A stretch of 64,000 bases of DNA from Primulina eburnea (taxonomy: Eukaryota > Streptophyta > Magnoliopsida > Lamiales > Gesneriaceae): the NCBI RefSeq assembly GCF_022965805.1, contig NC_133102.1:5712885-5776884 (forward strand). Reading direction: 5' to 3'. The position numbers and the translations under genes were made by a program. Each line of letters begins with the position of its first letter. Positions within the stretch are counted from its first letter, which is position 1. Under the pieces are notes generated by a model, which saw nothing but the letters and a program-made list of their open reading frames with translations, did no database searches and was not told the DNA's origin. Shown here piece after piece: positions 28,282 through 40,892 of this stretch.

Positions 28282-30191
28282 GAACTGGAACTATGATTTC
28301 CATATGTCGACCACTTAGCATGTGGCTCGACCGGATGCCTAATGTGCATAGACATAACTTCTTTTTTGTAACTTAATTTGAACAGTTGACATGTATGACA
28401 TGCATTGCATTCCTGCCTTTTACTTCTTGTGCTGTGGTCCTTCTACTGGTGCAAGGATGACCACCTAAGATGGATGTTTTAAAATGGCAATGTTTTTATA
28501 CACGGCTCATTTTTTTTTATTTCTCTGTTAAAATGATTTCAAACTTCTTACTGATGTTAAATTTTGTTTTTAGGTACTTTATGACTTGGGTGGATTCTTG
28601 GAAAAGAACAGAGATCAAATGCAATTTGATGTCATTCAATTATTCTCGTTATGCACTAGTCGGCTTCCTCAGTTGTTTACATCTCTATTGCTTAATGAAT
28701 CCCAGTTAGCTTGTGAACAGCAAAGTGCAGCCACAAAATTCAAGGTGTCGCTTTTTCTCCCATTCCTAGCCCCATTTATTATTGGACCACTTACGCCAAA
28801 AGAATAAAAAGTTGGAAACAACTGGATAACTGCACTTCGGCAGATGGAAAAATGCTGAAACTGTTGAGCTAATTCTTCTTTTAGCATAATCAGTATGTTG
28901 GATAGTATAGAAATGATCGTAACGTCCACCCTTCATTTTTCCCTTTGGGCATAAACTTAATCGATAAAAACTTTCCGTGCAAGTTGCATGAGTTAAGAAT
29001 GTTTTTTACTTTCTTTCGTGATTGCAGGGTCAGCTATTTAAATTAATGAGTCATCTTGAAAGCACAACGCCACACTTTATTTATTGCATAAAACCAAATA
29101 CTAAGCAGCTTCATGATGAGTTTCAAAAGGATCTTTTGCTCAAGCAGCTCAGATGCTGTGGGGTTCTAGCAGGGGTTAGGATTTCAAGATCAGGTTACCC
29201 CGCTCGAATGGCACATCAAGAATTTGCAAGGAGGTATAATGTGGCTATCTTAATTTTTTTAGTCACTCCTTATGGTTGTATTGATATTTTATAATCTGCT
29301 GGGAGGGATTTCAGGTATCGCTTCCTGCTTCCAGAAAATAATGTTTGTCAAGATCCTTTAACCACATCAGTTGCCATTCTGCAGCAGTGTGATATCCTCC
29401 CAGAAATGTATCAAGTCGGTTTCACGAAACTGTACTTCCGTGCAGGACAGGTGTGTTTTTGTGTTTGTGTTGGGTTAGTTTCTAATATTTATTGTTCATG
29501 CTCTTCTTATATGGCCGCAAAGATTTGGATCTTGATAGTTTGGCTTTCATTATATTGTATTCCAGGACATGATATTTTTGAATTAATATCAATAAGTAAC
29601 TAGCTTAAGACTAACAGCATTGCGGAAGTTTTGGTTTTCAGAATCTACTGGAAGTGTTACTAGTTGATGCACTTCTTTTAGATTTTATGGTTAGTTTCAG
29701 AAGTAGTAGAAGTTAATACTGAAGCAAAGAATGATTGAATCCGGTTTATCTTTCATCTAGCAATTTCAGTTGATCCTATTATTTTCTGGAGTTGCGCATC
29801 TGTTGCCAACATTTCCTGGAGATTGCTTCTAGGATGTTAGTCTCTCTCACAGATTAGTATGCCTCATCGTCTGTATACTGTGTGCAACAGATTGGTGCCT
29901 TGGAAGAAGTTAGAAAACAAGCTTTTCAGGGTTCTCTTGAGGTGCAGAAGTGCTTCCGCAGTCATCGCCCTCTTCAAAATTTCCTTGAAGTCAAGCAAGG
30001 AGTGACCAAATTGCAATCATGTAAAACTGATTTTTACTGTAATTTTTCATCATCAAATCAATCAACTCTCTTTGAAATTTTAGAGAGAATAATACTTTTC
30101 TTCTCTGATGATATATTTGAACTAATGCCCCAATCAGATTCTCTCTTTATTTTTGGGGACAGGTTGTATATAGCTTCAAGAATTGGTTTTG

Positions 30192-30384
30192 CAGAAAATA
30201 TAAATATGTAAATATTAAGTTGTTTTGCAGCATATTTTTCTTGATAAATGATAAGCTCAATAAGCCAAAAAGGGAATCTGTTTTTAGATGTTTTTCAGAA
30301 AATATAAATATGTAAATATTAAGTTGTTTTGCAGCATATTTTTCTTGATAAATGATAAGCTCAATAAGCCAAAAAGGGAATCTG
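30192..30384 (+). repeat. Identical 89-bp tandem duplication
   Basis: The 89 bases at 30192-30280 recur without change at 30296-30384, separated by 15 bases. They lie in the intron where the remaining IQ exons of myosin would be expected. The identity suggests a recent event or an assembly artefact. Confidence 0.92.
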
Positions 30385-32487
30385 ACTCCTCATATTGGAT
30401 TTTTTTATATTTATATTGTTATTATTTAACAAGTTAAATACATTTTATATTCTTCGCATTTGAGTTAAATTTTAATCTTTTTACATAGTTCATTTATCTA
30501 CATTCGTTTTCTCCTTAAATAAATATTATATTTTACATTTGATTGGTTTTTACTATCCAAATTATTTTTTGCTTTGATATTATTTACAAATTATTCTTTT
30601 TTTGAACATGTCTTATGAACATTTTTAATGTTTTATTGAATCTATTCGTTTTTATGTAATTTTATTTTTATATATCTCTAATTTTGTATTTACTAATAGG
30701 AATTTTACTATTTTTATTATTATATGCGTTTTTTTTATTTAATTTAAGAATAACAAACGCAAAAACTAAAAACTACTTACTGATGTTATTCTTCAGTTAT
30801 TTCAACAAATAAAAATTGCTTTTGACCACTCATCTCAAAGAACTTGCATTGTTTTTAATCAAATATATTTTTAATTTCATCTTTTTTATTTCTTTTCCAA
30901 AAGATTGAATTATTTTCATCCAATAAGTAGAAAATGAGACAAGGAACAAAACATTTTACTCCTCTACTACCTATCTAAACTTAGCTTCCTGTTTGAAACC
31001 TTGTATCTGCTAATTTTGTTAATGCTTTTACTTTAAATTTTAAAATTTTATTCACACGACAGATAGACTTCGTTTTTCTGCCATTTTACTTTTTTCTTTT
31101 ATTTTTGAAAAACACTCTGAATGTCAAGCTCTTATGTCTTGGGTTACATTGCAAGGAAATGCTTTATCAATTATTTCACGTTTTGGTTCTGGGTATGTTT
31201 AATTGGCAGTGAAGTGAATGTAAGTGCAATTGAACTGGTGCCCATTGGTCCACTTTACTGCAAATATCTTAGAATTGTTGTGGATGTAATCGTCTATGAA
31301 GGGAAGTTGAATAAAACTGATACTGGTTACAACAATACATGGAAAGCTGTTTGTGCAATCAGAATATGCCTAATTTCGATCTACTGAGCAGGATTTGCCA
31401 CCACATCTGTTACCTTTGGGTGCTGAAGAACTTAAAAGGCAGGTACTGATGGCAGAGGTGACACTTGTACAGAAGGAAAATGAAATCGAGGTTTTGAGAG
31501 CGCAAGTACAGCAATTTGAGGCGCGGTGGTCAGAATATGATGGCAAGATGAAATCCATGGAGGAAATGTGGCAAACTCAGTTTTCATCTTTACAAGTGAG
31601 TTATTCTTGTTCTTTTGCTATGATTTCCAGTATATGGCAATGAACACTGTTGACAGGAAGCATCCAGCTAAAGGATGCCCTCAATTGCTGAAAGTGGGTT
31701 GCTTTTGAACTTATATATTAGTTAGCGGTAATCAATAGTTGCTTTGGTTTGTTAACATGAAGTTGATATTCAAGTCTGTCTAGGATGAAACTGAGCATAC
31801 AGGCAGTCCTCTATTCACTCATAATGATCTATGGCTGAAGTTAGGCTAATGTGAGACAAATTATGATTCCAAAAAACGGAGGGCTAAAACATTTGTAATG
31901 TTAAATAAAACAGGGAATTAAATATATCAGCTTTTCTGAAGTCTAGCTTTATTGTCACAGCGGCTGTAGCGACATAGCCAGTTAACCCATGAAAAAAAGA
32001 AAGTATTTAAAACTAAATGATTTAATAACTATCTGTAGGGCTGCTCACTCCTTGTTTGTTATTGCAGATGAATTTGGCAGCTGCAAAAAAAAGTCTTAAT
32101 AGTGACAACACATCGGGTCAACCTATGGGAATCCAGAATCCTGCTGGTAACATCCCCATCAAATCCTACAACAATGGTGTGGAGGCCAGGGCATGTCGTG
32201 AGATGAATGGTGGGTTAAATGCAATCATTCCTCTTGTGGAGGAGTTTGACCAAAGGAAAATTGTTTTTGAAGATGAAGCCTTGGCAATTGTGGAAGGCAA
32301 GTCTGGACAGTCCTATTCTGTAAATCCTGTTGAGGAAGTGAAGAAACTGAAACAGAGGTTCGAGGTTTGGAAAAAAGGCTACAAGGTTCAGTTAAGTGAA
32401 GCCAAGACAAAAGCCCACAAGCTGGGGCTGGACGACATGGAGAAAAATCGAAGGAAATGGTGGAGAAGGGCATGTATAATGTTTTAG

Positions 32488-32927
32488 CTTCCAAGTTTGA
32501 GATGCTTCTTTTCAAGACTGTTATTATCCCCATGTCGCTGATGGGGGACTATGTAAGTTAGACTAGGACAGAGATGAGCAAATGTATATAGATCTCTGTT
32601 TTCTATTTTCGGGGGAATTTCAACCATCATTCTCCTGAGTGAATGATTCTGTGTTTAGAACTAGTCTGTGTGTTGTAATTAGTTAGACACAGCAGGAAGA
32701 GAAACATCTGTATCATTTGACTTCTCCAGTAAGAACGATATTATGACATTATGGCACAAGTAAAAATTGTGGCAGCTTGTGATTTTCCCTAATTAAGTTT
32801 CTTAAATTACATCTTTGTTCATGAGATTTTAGCTCGTGTTTATCTTTAGTATGTTATCCGGCCAGGTCTTCGAGGTTGCTGAAGACAAATTGTCACAGTC
32901 ATTGAATTGAATAAATCTGGCGAGGGG
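32488..32927. other. Myosin 3' UTR and spacer
   Basis: About 440 bases follow the myosin stop TAG. The sequence is consistent with a 3' UTR. No other gene is visible. Confidence 0.45.
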
Positions 32928-32936
32928 GTTCTCCCC

Positions 32937-33115
32937 GGAAAATTCGACCCTGCCCCTGCAGGCATTGCCTGCAGGGGCAGATCCAAGGGCCAGAAATTTT
33001 CTGGCCCTTGGTTTTTTTTTTTTTTTTAAAAATTCCCCCCCCCCCTCCCATGAAATGATCTGGACCGTTGATTGGGTGTCGGGGCACTGCCCCCACACTG
33101 AGTATCGACCAGACC
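32937..33115. mobile_element. Foldback element with two perfect hairpins (179 bp)
   Basis: A 9-bp direct repeat GTTCTCCCC flanks it (32928-32936 and 33116-33124). Inside are two perfect adjacent stems: 14 bp CTGCCCCTGCAGGC (32950-32963 with 32967-32980) and 14 bp CCAAGGGCCAGAAA (32983-32996 with 32998-33011). Then come 16 T (33012-33027), 11 C (33035-33045) and a short GGGGCA/TGCCCC stem near 33080. The ends are not a clear TIR. GC content is far above its surroundings. It lies just beyond the 3' end of the LHCB3 pseudogene. Confidence 0.6.
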
Positions 33116-33164
33116 GTTCTCCCCTATTATGGAATCAATACATTGTTTATGCAAACACTTGGGA

Positions 33165-34215
33165 CAAAGTGTAAACTTGGTGGTATAAACCCAGGCATTA
33201 TTAGCTACAGGGTTATCAAGATGATCCAACAGATTCTCCCGGGGACCTTTGCCCGTGAGTATTTTTTGTCAAGAATCCAACATGGAAAACATAGCCAGTC
33301 TTCCGTTCTTGATTTCCTTTACTTTAAGCTCAGCAAATGTAACAGGATCACCGGCTACGCCAAGAGGGTCAAAGTACTGGCCATCAGGGTAGAGATCGTT
33401 GCCATCTCCAACTCCATCCAAGCCTTCGATTCTATATCCTTCCACCAGTCCCATTAAAATAACTTGGAATCCAAGAACTGGGGGATGCTTTGTGCATGGA
33501 CAAGATTTGGATTGCCCAAGTAGTCCAATCCACCATCGGTGAAGATCTGGGATCTGGCCTTGAACCACACGGGCTCTTTGAATTCAGCATTCAGCCGCTT
33601 TTGAAGAACATCAGGGGTGATGCATCCTAGAGCTCCGAGCATGGCCCAACGACCGTGGATCACCTGGACAAAATTTTTAGGCTGGGAGCAAGTTGCTAGC
33701 ATTAATTTACATAATGATGCTATTTATGCTTCTTGAAAATGGGAGATAGGACTAATACACCATATATCTCGAGGCCTCTGTTCTTGGCAAATGCCTCAGG
33801 ATCAGCTGATAGACCAGCAGTATCCCTATCCGGTCAGGTACGATGGAGCCGAAAAGGGTCCCAAGTACTTCACACGATCTGTGCCGTACCATAAGTCATT
33901 ACCCTGTCAAGTATCACAAACAAATTCATATCGCAAGTGAGTATCACTCCCTTTACTTCTTTTTTAATGATTGCATCTGTTCATATGGCTGATGTGAATC
34001 CAGAAATTTAGTACGAACTTCAAAAAATAGTTTATAGTCTTTAACACAGCTCAACGTATTTTTCCCTATGTGTTCATGTGACTCTTATAATCTTGAAGGA
34101 GTACCATGGTGTATTTGCCATTCCCCATTGAGACAACATCTCTTAAAGGATTGACATTCTTGGTTTGACCCAAGAATGGAGTTGCCTGAACAACAGCCGC
34201 TGGCAGCCATTGATG
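33165..34215 (-). pseudogene. LHCB3: LHCB3 (LHCII type III chlorophyll a/b-binding protein) pseudogene
   Basis: All parts of the gene can be traced on the minus strand: transit peptide region near 34215-34103 (ATPFLGQTKNVNPLRD, GNGKYTM), an intron to about 33909, then GNDLWYGTDRVKYLGPFSA, a gap lacking the usual EFPGDYGW, DTAGLSADPEAFAKNRGLE, a second intron, then [87 protein letters not shown] and [14 protein letters not shown]. Breaks are a frameshift near the N-terminus, the deletion with a stop near 33820, a lost donor (GAG|AT at about 33770), a frameshift near 33480, TGA after FSMLDS (about 33271), and no normal stop after TKF. Because the introns are kept, this is a decayed gene in place and not a retrocopy. 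Confidence 0.9.
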
Positions 34216-35202
34216 CCATTTCTGCTTGTCACATTTGTTTCTGACTTCCTGTGTCTGATTCCCCTTGCTGGAGTTTTTTTATCGTAGTTTTTTTTTTTTT
34301 GGGGAATGCAAGTTGAGATATGAGAAGGGAAGATTATATCCTACAACTTCCTTGAAGGAGAATATCGGATGAAGGGATGGTGTAGATTGATTGTTATGGG
34401 AATTGTAGCTGTCGATTATATGATCAAACGGCCAACCAATCAGAAGGCTTCTAAAGATTCTGGTATCTCCAACTCATGTCTCTCCATCCCAGATTTTATC
34501 TAGTTAACTGAATAATTTTTTTATTTTACACTGTTAAATTTTGATTTTAGTGTCAAGCATTTTACTTTTATTAGATTTGTTTCCAACGCAAACTAAATAA
34601 TAATAATTGTGGAAACAAAAAATGAAGTGGTGTTTGCGATATAATATGTCGTACTAGAGAAATCAAAATTTGTAACACTTCGGACCTTAATCGATATAGT
34701 GTAGAAATTATCAAATTAAAACTTTATATTCCTCAAGCTTGATCAAGAGTATAAAGGATGGATAGATAAAAATATAAAATTATTTAAGAATTCTTTTTTT
34801 AAAAAAAGTAATAACCATTTTAACTTGATTTTGTACAATGGTATTTAATATCTTAATTTGAGTTAAGTTTTTTGAATAAATCAAAGTTTTTTACCAAGGG
34901 CCAAAATACTATTTCCCATTTTAAGTAATTTAATTGATTTTACGTTTAGGATTGCGCATTGATTATGTAGTAGAATTTTGAAAATGTGCATACAATTCTA
35001 CTGCAGAATAGTTAACATATGGATTAAATATGACTGTACATATGGTCTAAACAAAAAAAAAAGAAACAAACAAAAAAAGAAAAAAACTAATGCAACTACG
35101 TCTAATACTATTCAGCAGAACCAGACCTCCCGGGTCGATGTCTCCTCCTCACGTACCACCAGAAAAAATCCACAACGAAGCAGCAGAACAAGACGTTTCA
35201 CC
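34216..35202. other. Intergenic between LHCB3 pseudogene and DGK
   Basis: AT-rich. The part next to 34216 may be the old LHCB3 promoter, and about 35100-35202 is probably DGK 3' UTR. No gene or repeat end was recognised. Confidence 0.45.
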
Positions 35203-38200
35203 TTAACTAAGATGTGCCAAGTCAAGAAGGTCGGGTATTCGAAAAGTGTTGGCTGCACCTAACTTCTTTCGCTCCTCGGAGTTTTCATCTTCATTGCTGT
35301 CATATTCTTCATCATTGTCATCTTCGCAACTATACGGTGATGGAGGTGCATTTATGCTTCTGGATTGGCAGTGAGTGTTGGCAAGCATGCTGACTTGGCC
35401 AAAATGGGATATTTCAATCACAACAGTATCATCATCCATTGGAAGTGGTTGTTTCCAAGGTTCACCGTCAATCCTCATGAATGTGTGGTCGGTTGTGCCC
35501 TTGTGAAACTCGAAACGAATTCTGTTTGCCTATGTATGCATAAAGAGATTGATATTCAGGTAAAATATGCATGGCAACTATTGATGCGTCACACTCAGTC
35601 CTCAGAGCATATTTATTGATTGATTCAAATTTACCTGAGCAAGGCGAGTTCCATGACCCTTTGGAGCTAGCAAGACAAGTCCATGCCATGCATCTCGAAA
35701 ACCAACCACTTCAATAAACCCATCATCAACATATGGAGGAGTTAAGTCCCTCTGTTAAAAATATGAACAAGAAACCTATATGTTATTGGGAACGAGGTAC
35801 ACATCAAAATACATCTGGATTCAAGCTATGTTGTAATGCCAAATGCATGATTAAATATGTGCTAACCGAATGAAGCTTCTTCCTACTAGGTCTTCCCCAA
35901 GGATTAAGACCCCCTGAAAAACTTGGCAAGTTAAGGCAGACAATGGACCTGATGCTGTGTATAAATAACAAAAGTACGTGAATTAGCTGACAGTTTAATA
36001 ACATTACTAGATTCTGGATACAAGGCATTAGATAGGATATTAAAGTGCTACCTCTGAGGTATATGAAGATCTATCCATTCACCCTGCTTTTTCATTATTT
36101 TGACCTTTGTTAACTGGGCTATGTTTCTGTGAACAGAAGAAAGTTATCACACTCCAGTTATTAACATGAACTTGAAAAAAAAATTGCAGGCCAATGGAAA
36201 GAGGCAGTGTGGTAGGCAAATGCATTTGACGTTGTAAATCTAAACAACTATGTTATCCTTGAATAGAACAATAAGGTCAGAAAAAAATCAAAGATGGAAG
36301 TTGGAAGATTGGTGATGGAACCTTGAAGATGGATGCAAGAGAGATGCACAAAACCATCCTTGTTTACAACCAAGCTTTGCATAAGTACTCTGGGGAAATG
36401 AAGAAAAACAAATGTAAAACAGAATTACCCTAAAATTAAATGTGGGATGAACAAATTCAGCTGAATACCACATAAAAAGAATCATGAGCTACAACCAACA
36501 GGTAGGGTCCATAAAATACCCATCAGAGTTCCTACTCTAGTTTGACTTCACCGATCTAATAAGAATTCCTGTTCACTGCCTAACCATTTATGTTATGCAA
36601 ATGCTGCAATGTTTTAAGAATATGGAAACAGTTCATACTTTCTTAAAGTGTGACTATTAATTTGGTAACAAAACTCTCCAAAAGTGAGGACAACACGGAA
36701 GCAGGAATGTCAAGCTTATATTAAGGAGTCACCCCCTTAATTAGAGTCAACATAAGATTTGAAACCCTTAAAACAAAACCAACGCACTTTCAATTAACAT
36801 GCCTAATTCTGCAGCCAGTCATAGAAATGCTATGTTTCTCCATGTTCATATATGAAAGCATTAACTTCCTCCAAATTATTTTCCAACCGTATCTCATAAA
36901 ATAATCACAACAAAATTGTGAGAAATTTCATTTTTATCATACCAAGAAGAGAAGTGAACCTGATTAACTAATTGATCATCTAATGTGGTAACCGATAAGT
37001 AGTAAAGAGTAACGCACCTGATTAACTAATTGATTTTTAAATTTCTCAGGGTGTAGCTTTCTCTCGGAGTGAAATACATAAGAAACTTGAGCATCCATTC
37101 CTGTAAGGGAAAATTTAAATGAAGATCCCAAATTAACAGCAAGAATTCAGGTCCTCTGGATATGCATACGTCAGCAAGAAAACAGAATCTTAACTATGCC
37201 AAATGATTACACATCTAGGCGATATTGCCCCCAAACCTAAGGTTAAAAAAACAAAGTTGGCATGGTCAGTTTTGAAAGAGTTTCAGAAGATTCTTGAGAC
37301 TTATCAAAGAGATGGACATAATCACAAAATTAAGACCTAAATGGAGAAAATAACAGGAAACAAAAACCTACCCATGCTAAAATAATTCCAAAATCCACCA
37401 CGAAATGTAAGGAATCCCTCCTGAAATGTATATGTTGAATATAATTAGTGCACTTTGGAGCCCTTTATAAATTTATGCATTGATTGCATATAATTTATAA
37501 TCAAGCAGGGTTGATTATAAAAGATTGAATATAAAAGATATATCAGTTCTTTTCAGGTTCCTGTTACCACATTTTGAGTTCTTTCTTATAAATGGAATTA
37601 CTTTATATACAGGTGGTAAGGAGATAAATAGCAGAAGGCTTTACATCTCACGTTTTATATTGCAAAACCTGTATATTGATGGTATGCATTTCATGTACAA
37701 GATATAGTTCGCAACCTTAGGAATCGTAAAATGAAAGGAAAGAGATATATGCAAAGTTAAACAAATAATAACAGTGAAGTCAAAGCAGAAGAAAAATAGC
37801 AGCAAGGTCAAGTACCTCATTTAATTCATCTCTTGGGGAGACACGGTGAAAGGCATGCAATGAGTGAGGTAGCTCAAGAGGTGCAATGGGATCACATGAA
37901 CCTTCTTGGAGAGCTCTCATCCGCATGAGAATATGCCAGCTGAATGTGAATAGAATAGCTCATAATTTATAGCATATTATATGTCTATTTAACAAAGATA
38001 CGGAACTCTGGTCCATGAAAGTTTATGTAAAATGGCAATGTGATGGAAAAGGATGACTGTAAATTTATTTTAAGCCAATCAATTAGTAGCATAAAGTGCC
38101 CCATACTAAAAAATACATCCCAACATCACTCAGCAGCACATCATATGGTCATCATAAAGAAGTCTGAAATTCACAATGGATCAAGCACTGAAGAAGTTTG

Positions 38201-40519
38201 ATGGTCATCAAAGTCCAATCTTTATATGAGATTCATTAAAACCATAATCTGGAACTCATTAACGATGAAAAAAAGATGTGATAAGTTTTTGGGAATCATC
38301 CACTCAGTATACAGATCTCCTCTCAGCACACTACTCTACCAAAAACAAAACATTTTGAAGTACATGCAACTAAGTTGCCAAAGTTACAACAAACCTATTA
38401 AACTGTACATCGAAAACATAATTCCAAGCGCTGAAAATTTTAGGATTCAATCTACTATGTATTCTTGAACAGTAGAACTACAATAAGATCCCTATTTCTA
38501 AAGTAGCACTTCAAAGCTTATCTGTTGGGAACTACTTTTCGAATAGAAACGGTAAAAGTTCACGCTTTAACATGCACAACCTATGGATTCCGACTCTACA
38601 CAATTTATATCTCCAGATAGGACACTAACTAGCAGAGCATGCAGAGTGAACATAGAGCACGGGCATCAATAATTAAAAAAATAAAACATAATAGCCATAA
38701 AAAATAACTTTACACCTGAAACCTGAACAGGTTCCTCGATATGAACAAGGAAACTGTATACTTGTTGATAGTATAATAACTGGAAGTAGAACCTGTTTAC
38801 CTGTCAATTTTCATCTCTTTCGCATCCTTTACTTGATCCAAAAATAACTTAACAGATTGATAGTTTGTGCCAGGATTTTTCTTCCCCTGAAAATTAGCAA
38901 ATAAGTTTTAGTACAACCACGTTATTCATGTAACAAGCATGTTGATATTATATTTTGCTGATCGTCAAACTAAAAATTCTTTTCATACACTACATCAAAG
39001 TTGTGTTACTGGTGGAAAAGAATCAGAGTAAGACAATAATTTTCTGCCATAATTAACTAATACAGAGGAGAATTCAGAGGTAGTTTTGGAGAGGGAAAGA
39101 AGTTGAGGAGGCTCAACAAGAAGATACGAGTTATATAAAAAAGTGAAATGCAAGAAAAACGACAAGCATACAAAATATGAGAACAGTCAAATGCCTTTTC
39201 GCAGTAAGTATCTACGTTCATGCACACTACTGGCAGGTATTAGATGCAAAAATATCAATTAGATAATTTGCATGAAAAAAATACAAGAAAAAAGCCACTG
39301 GACTTGCATGAGGTAATTGGTGCCAGTATAAAATATGCCGAAGCTAGAAATATATATATAAATGACGTGAGTTCAGTTGAGGTGTTGAAATTCCACACAA
39401 GTTATTTTATATAATTTTGGTGTGTTAAGAACTAAGCAATGATTAGCGGCCATACTAAGATATATATATAACTCACCCAACCAAATGAAAAAGGAAGATT
39501 GTTCCCAGTTCCTAGTGGCATTGTAGCAATTGGTGGTGGTCGTGCCAGCTTAAGATCACAAACTACTCCAAGGATCCACCCAGCGGTACCATCCCCACCA
39601 GCAACCTACAAAGTTAATTATGTATGAACTGATAAATGAATGTAACATGACCCGATCACATAGTTTTTGGATTTAATATTTTCTGTATGAACTATGTATC
39701 CAATGATCGGAACTTTGACCAAAACTATATCTCGAGAAAAAGAGTTTTAACTGAGGTTACAAGAAACAGTGACTTACTATGATTCTTAATCTCCTCAGAA
39801 TATCGGCAGACAAACTATCACCATTTTGCTTATGCTTTTCTAAATTGAAATAGAGCTGGTGCAGCACTTCGTCGGGTTTCTTTTCTCCCAAATCAAGCAC
39901 CTAAAAAATAAGAATCCGAAACTCAAAGTTTAAGTAAAGATCTCTCTCCATTTCTTTTGGCAGTTCTTCCATGGATTTGAGCAGCCAAACCACAGACACA
40001 CGCAAATGAAAAAAGCAACCTGATTTCTGTTGAGAAGAGAACAGTATGTATGTAGAAGTTCACCGCCCAGCTGCCCTCCACTTTTCGTATTAATGAACAC
40101 GATCACAGGACATGAAGGAACGTGACATCCTTTTACCGTTTCTGATTCAGGTAGAAGTATGTAATCCGGAATGTAGTGGTCATACAATATTTCCACTTCT
40201 TCAGGATTTCCAACAGCACATTCTTGACTGAAATAAAACTCAGATAAAATTCAGGTCTAGTTCAGCATAATGATGGCTGAAACGTGTAAATTACGAAAGC
40301 AAAACAAGATCTTTCGTCCTTCTCGTTTTCCAAAATACTGAAGGTTGGACGAACATATTGCTCAAAAAGTTTGCTCAACACCATGGCATAGTTGAACCAT
40401 TTATAAATTTGAATTCAATTCTCTCGTGCAATCCTGACAAATAACACTCACTTTTTACTAAATAAATGGTGAACCGATTGTTTCAGCTCCTTGGCCTTCA
40501 TTTGTGCTACCATGGACAT
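35203..40519 (-). CDS. Diacylglycerol kinase, plant DGK5/DGK6 type
   Basis: Thirteen exons on the minus strand: 40519-40452, 40227-40020, 39900-39778, 39605-39477, 38886-38801, 37939-37816, 37420-37372, 37100-37018, 36389-36322, 36126-36052, 35954-35867, 35751-35635, 35529-35203. All junctions are GT-AG and in phase, giving 514 residues. The catalytic domain begins [19 protein letters not shown] and has the nucleotide-binding loop [14 protein letters not shown], then [20 protein letters not shown]. The accessory domain includes [64 protein letters not shown] and [13 protein letters not shown]. The C-terminal tail is acidic ([17 protein letters not shown]). It phosphorylates diacylglycerol to phosphatidic acid. 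As in recalled DGK5-like proteins there are no C1 domains. The start [14 protein letters not shown] is chosen because it is in phase with exon 2. Confidence 0.94.
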
Positions 40520-40690
40520 GCTAAAAAGTTCAGCGAAATTGAAACAAAACCTGCCCACAAAACCCATATTATCTTTCTTTCTGATCGCCGATACAAACTA
40601 GTCGAAACAAAAAATAAAATAAAAATGATATGATACAACCGAAAAAAAATCTAATAAATAAAAAACCACATGATCATAATGCTTCCTTAC

Positions 40691-40892
40691 CTGACAAACA
40701 ATTCAGCTGGGAATCCACAGCCGAAATCAAAATTCCAACGTAAAACAATAATTTCCAAGGGATGATCAGTATCAAGGTCAACTGAAGGCAGTTACGTACT
40801 CACTTTCAAAACCAGATATTCAAATCTGATGGGTTTCACGCTTTTGTTTATAATATGCTGATTGGCAATCCTCAGATACAGTTATTTATATA
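40691..40892 (-). promoter_or_regulatory. DGK 5' UTR exon and TATA box
   Basis: On the minus strand TATATAAATA (40892-40883) is a good TATA box. A likely non-coding first exon follows and ends at a donor CAG|GTAAGG (40691/40690), about 170 bases upstream of the coding start. A 5' UTR intron would then run to just before 40519. This is inferred from signals only. Confidence 0.5.

Larger units (their letters stand above)
20559..32487 (+). pseudogene. Class VIII myosin with the nucleotide-binding half of the motor missing
   Basis: Exons read: 20559-21020, 21529-21630, 21798-21936, 22445-22563, 22765-22917, 23020-23109, 23929-24006, 24403-24561, 28574-28744, 29028-29233, 29315-29450, 29891-30020, 31392-31595, 32068-32487. 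Present are the class VIII N-terminus (LPPALPVRPKLASRARLPSA), SH3-like start (KLRVWCQLHNGLWELGKI), the second half of the motor (switch II region ILDVHGFESF, then [52 protein letters not shown]), a first IQ-like helix, coiled coil (RWSEYDGKMKSMEEMW) and tail ending KNRRKWWRR. Missing between VVLPDRS and ALSMIGISKEDQ are about 290 residues, including the P-loop GESGAGKT and switch I. Most IQ sequence is also missing, and the exon at 29891-30020 does not join the next in phase. About 855 codons remain against roughly 1150-1200 in the family. ATP-driven movement seems impossible. Confidence 0.85.

Noticed and set aside
31121..31387. Possible IQ-motif remnant (GYIARKCFINY) in the myosin intron
   Set aside because: It vaguely recalls the GWLxRK part of an IQ motif, but there is no surrounding similarity and no fitting splice phase.
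32950..33027. Hairpin followed by T run as a bacterial-type terminator
   Set aside because: The DNA is plant nuclear and the hairpins lie within an insert flanked by a 9-bp duplication, so a transposon explanation is better.
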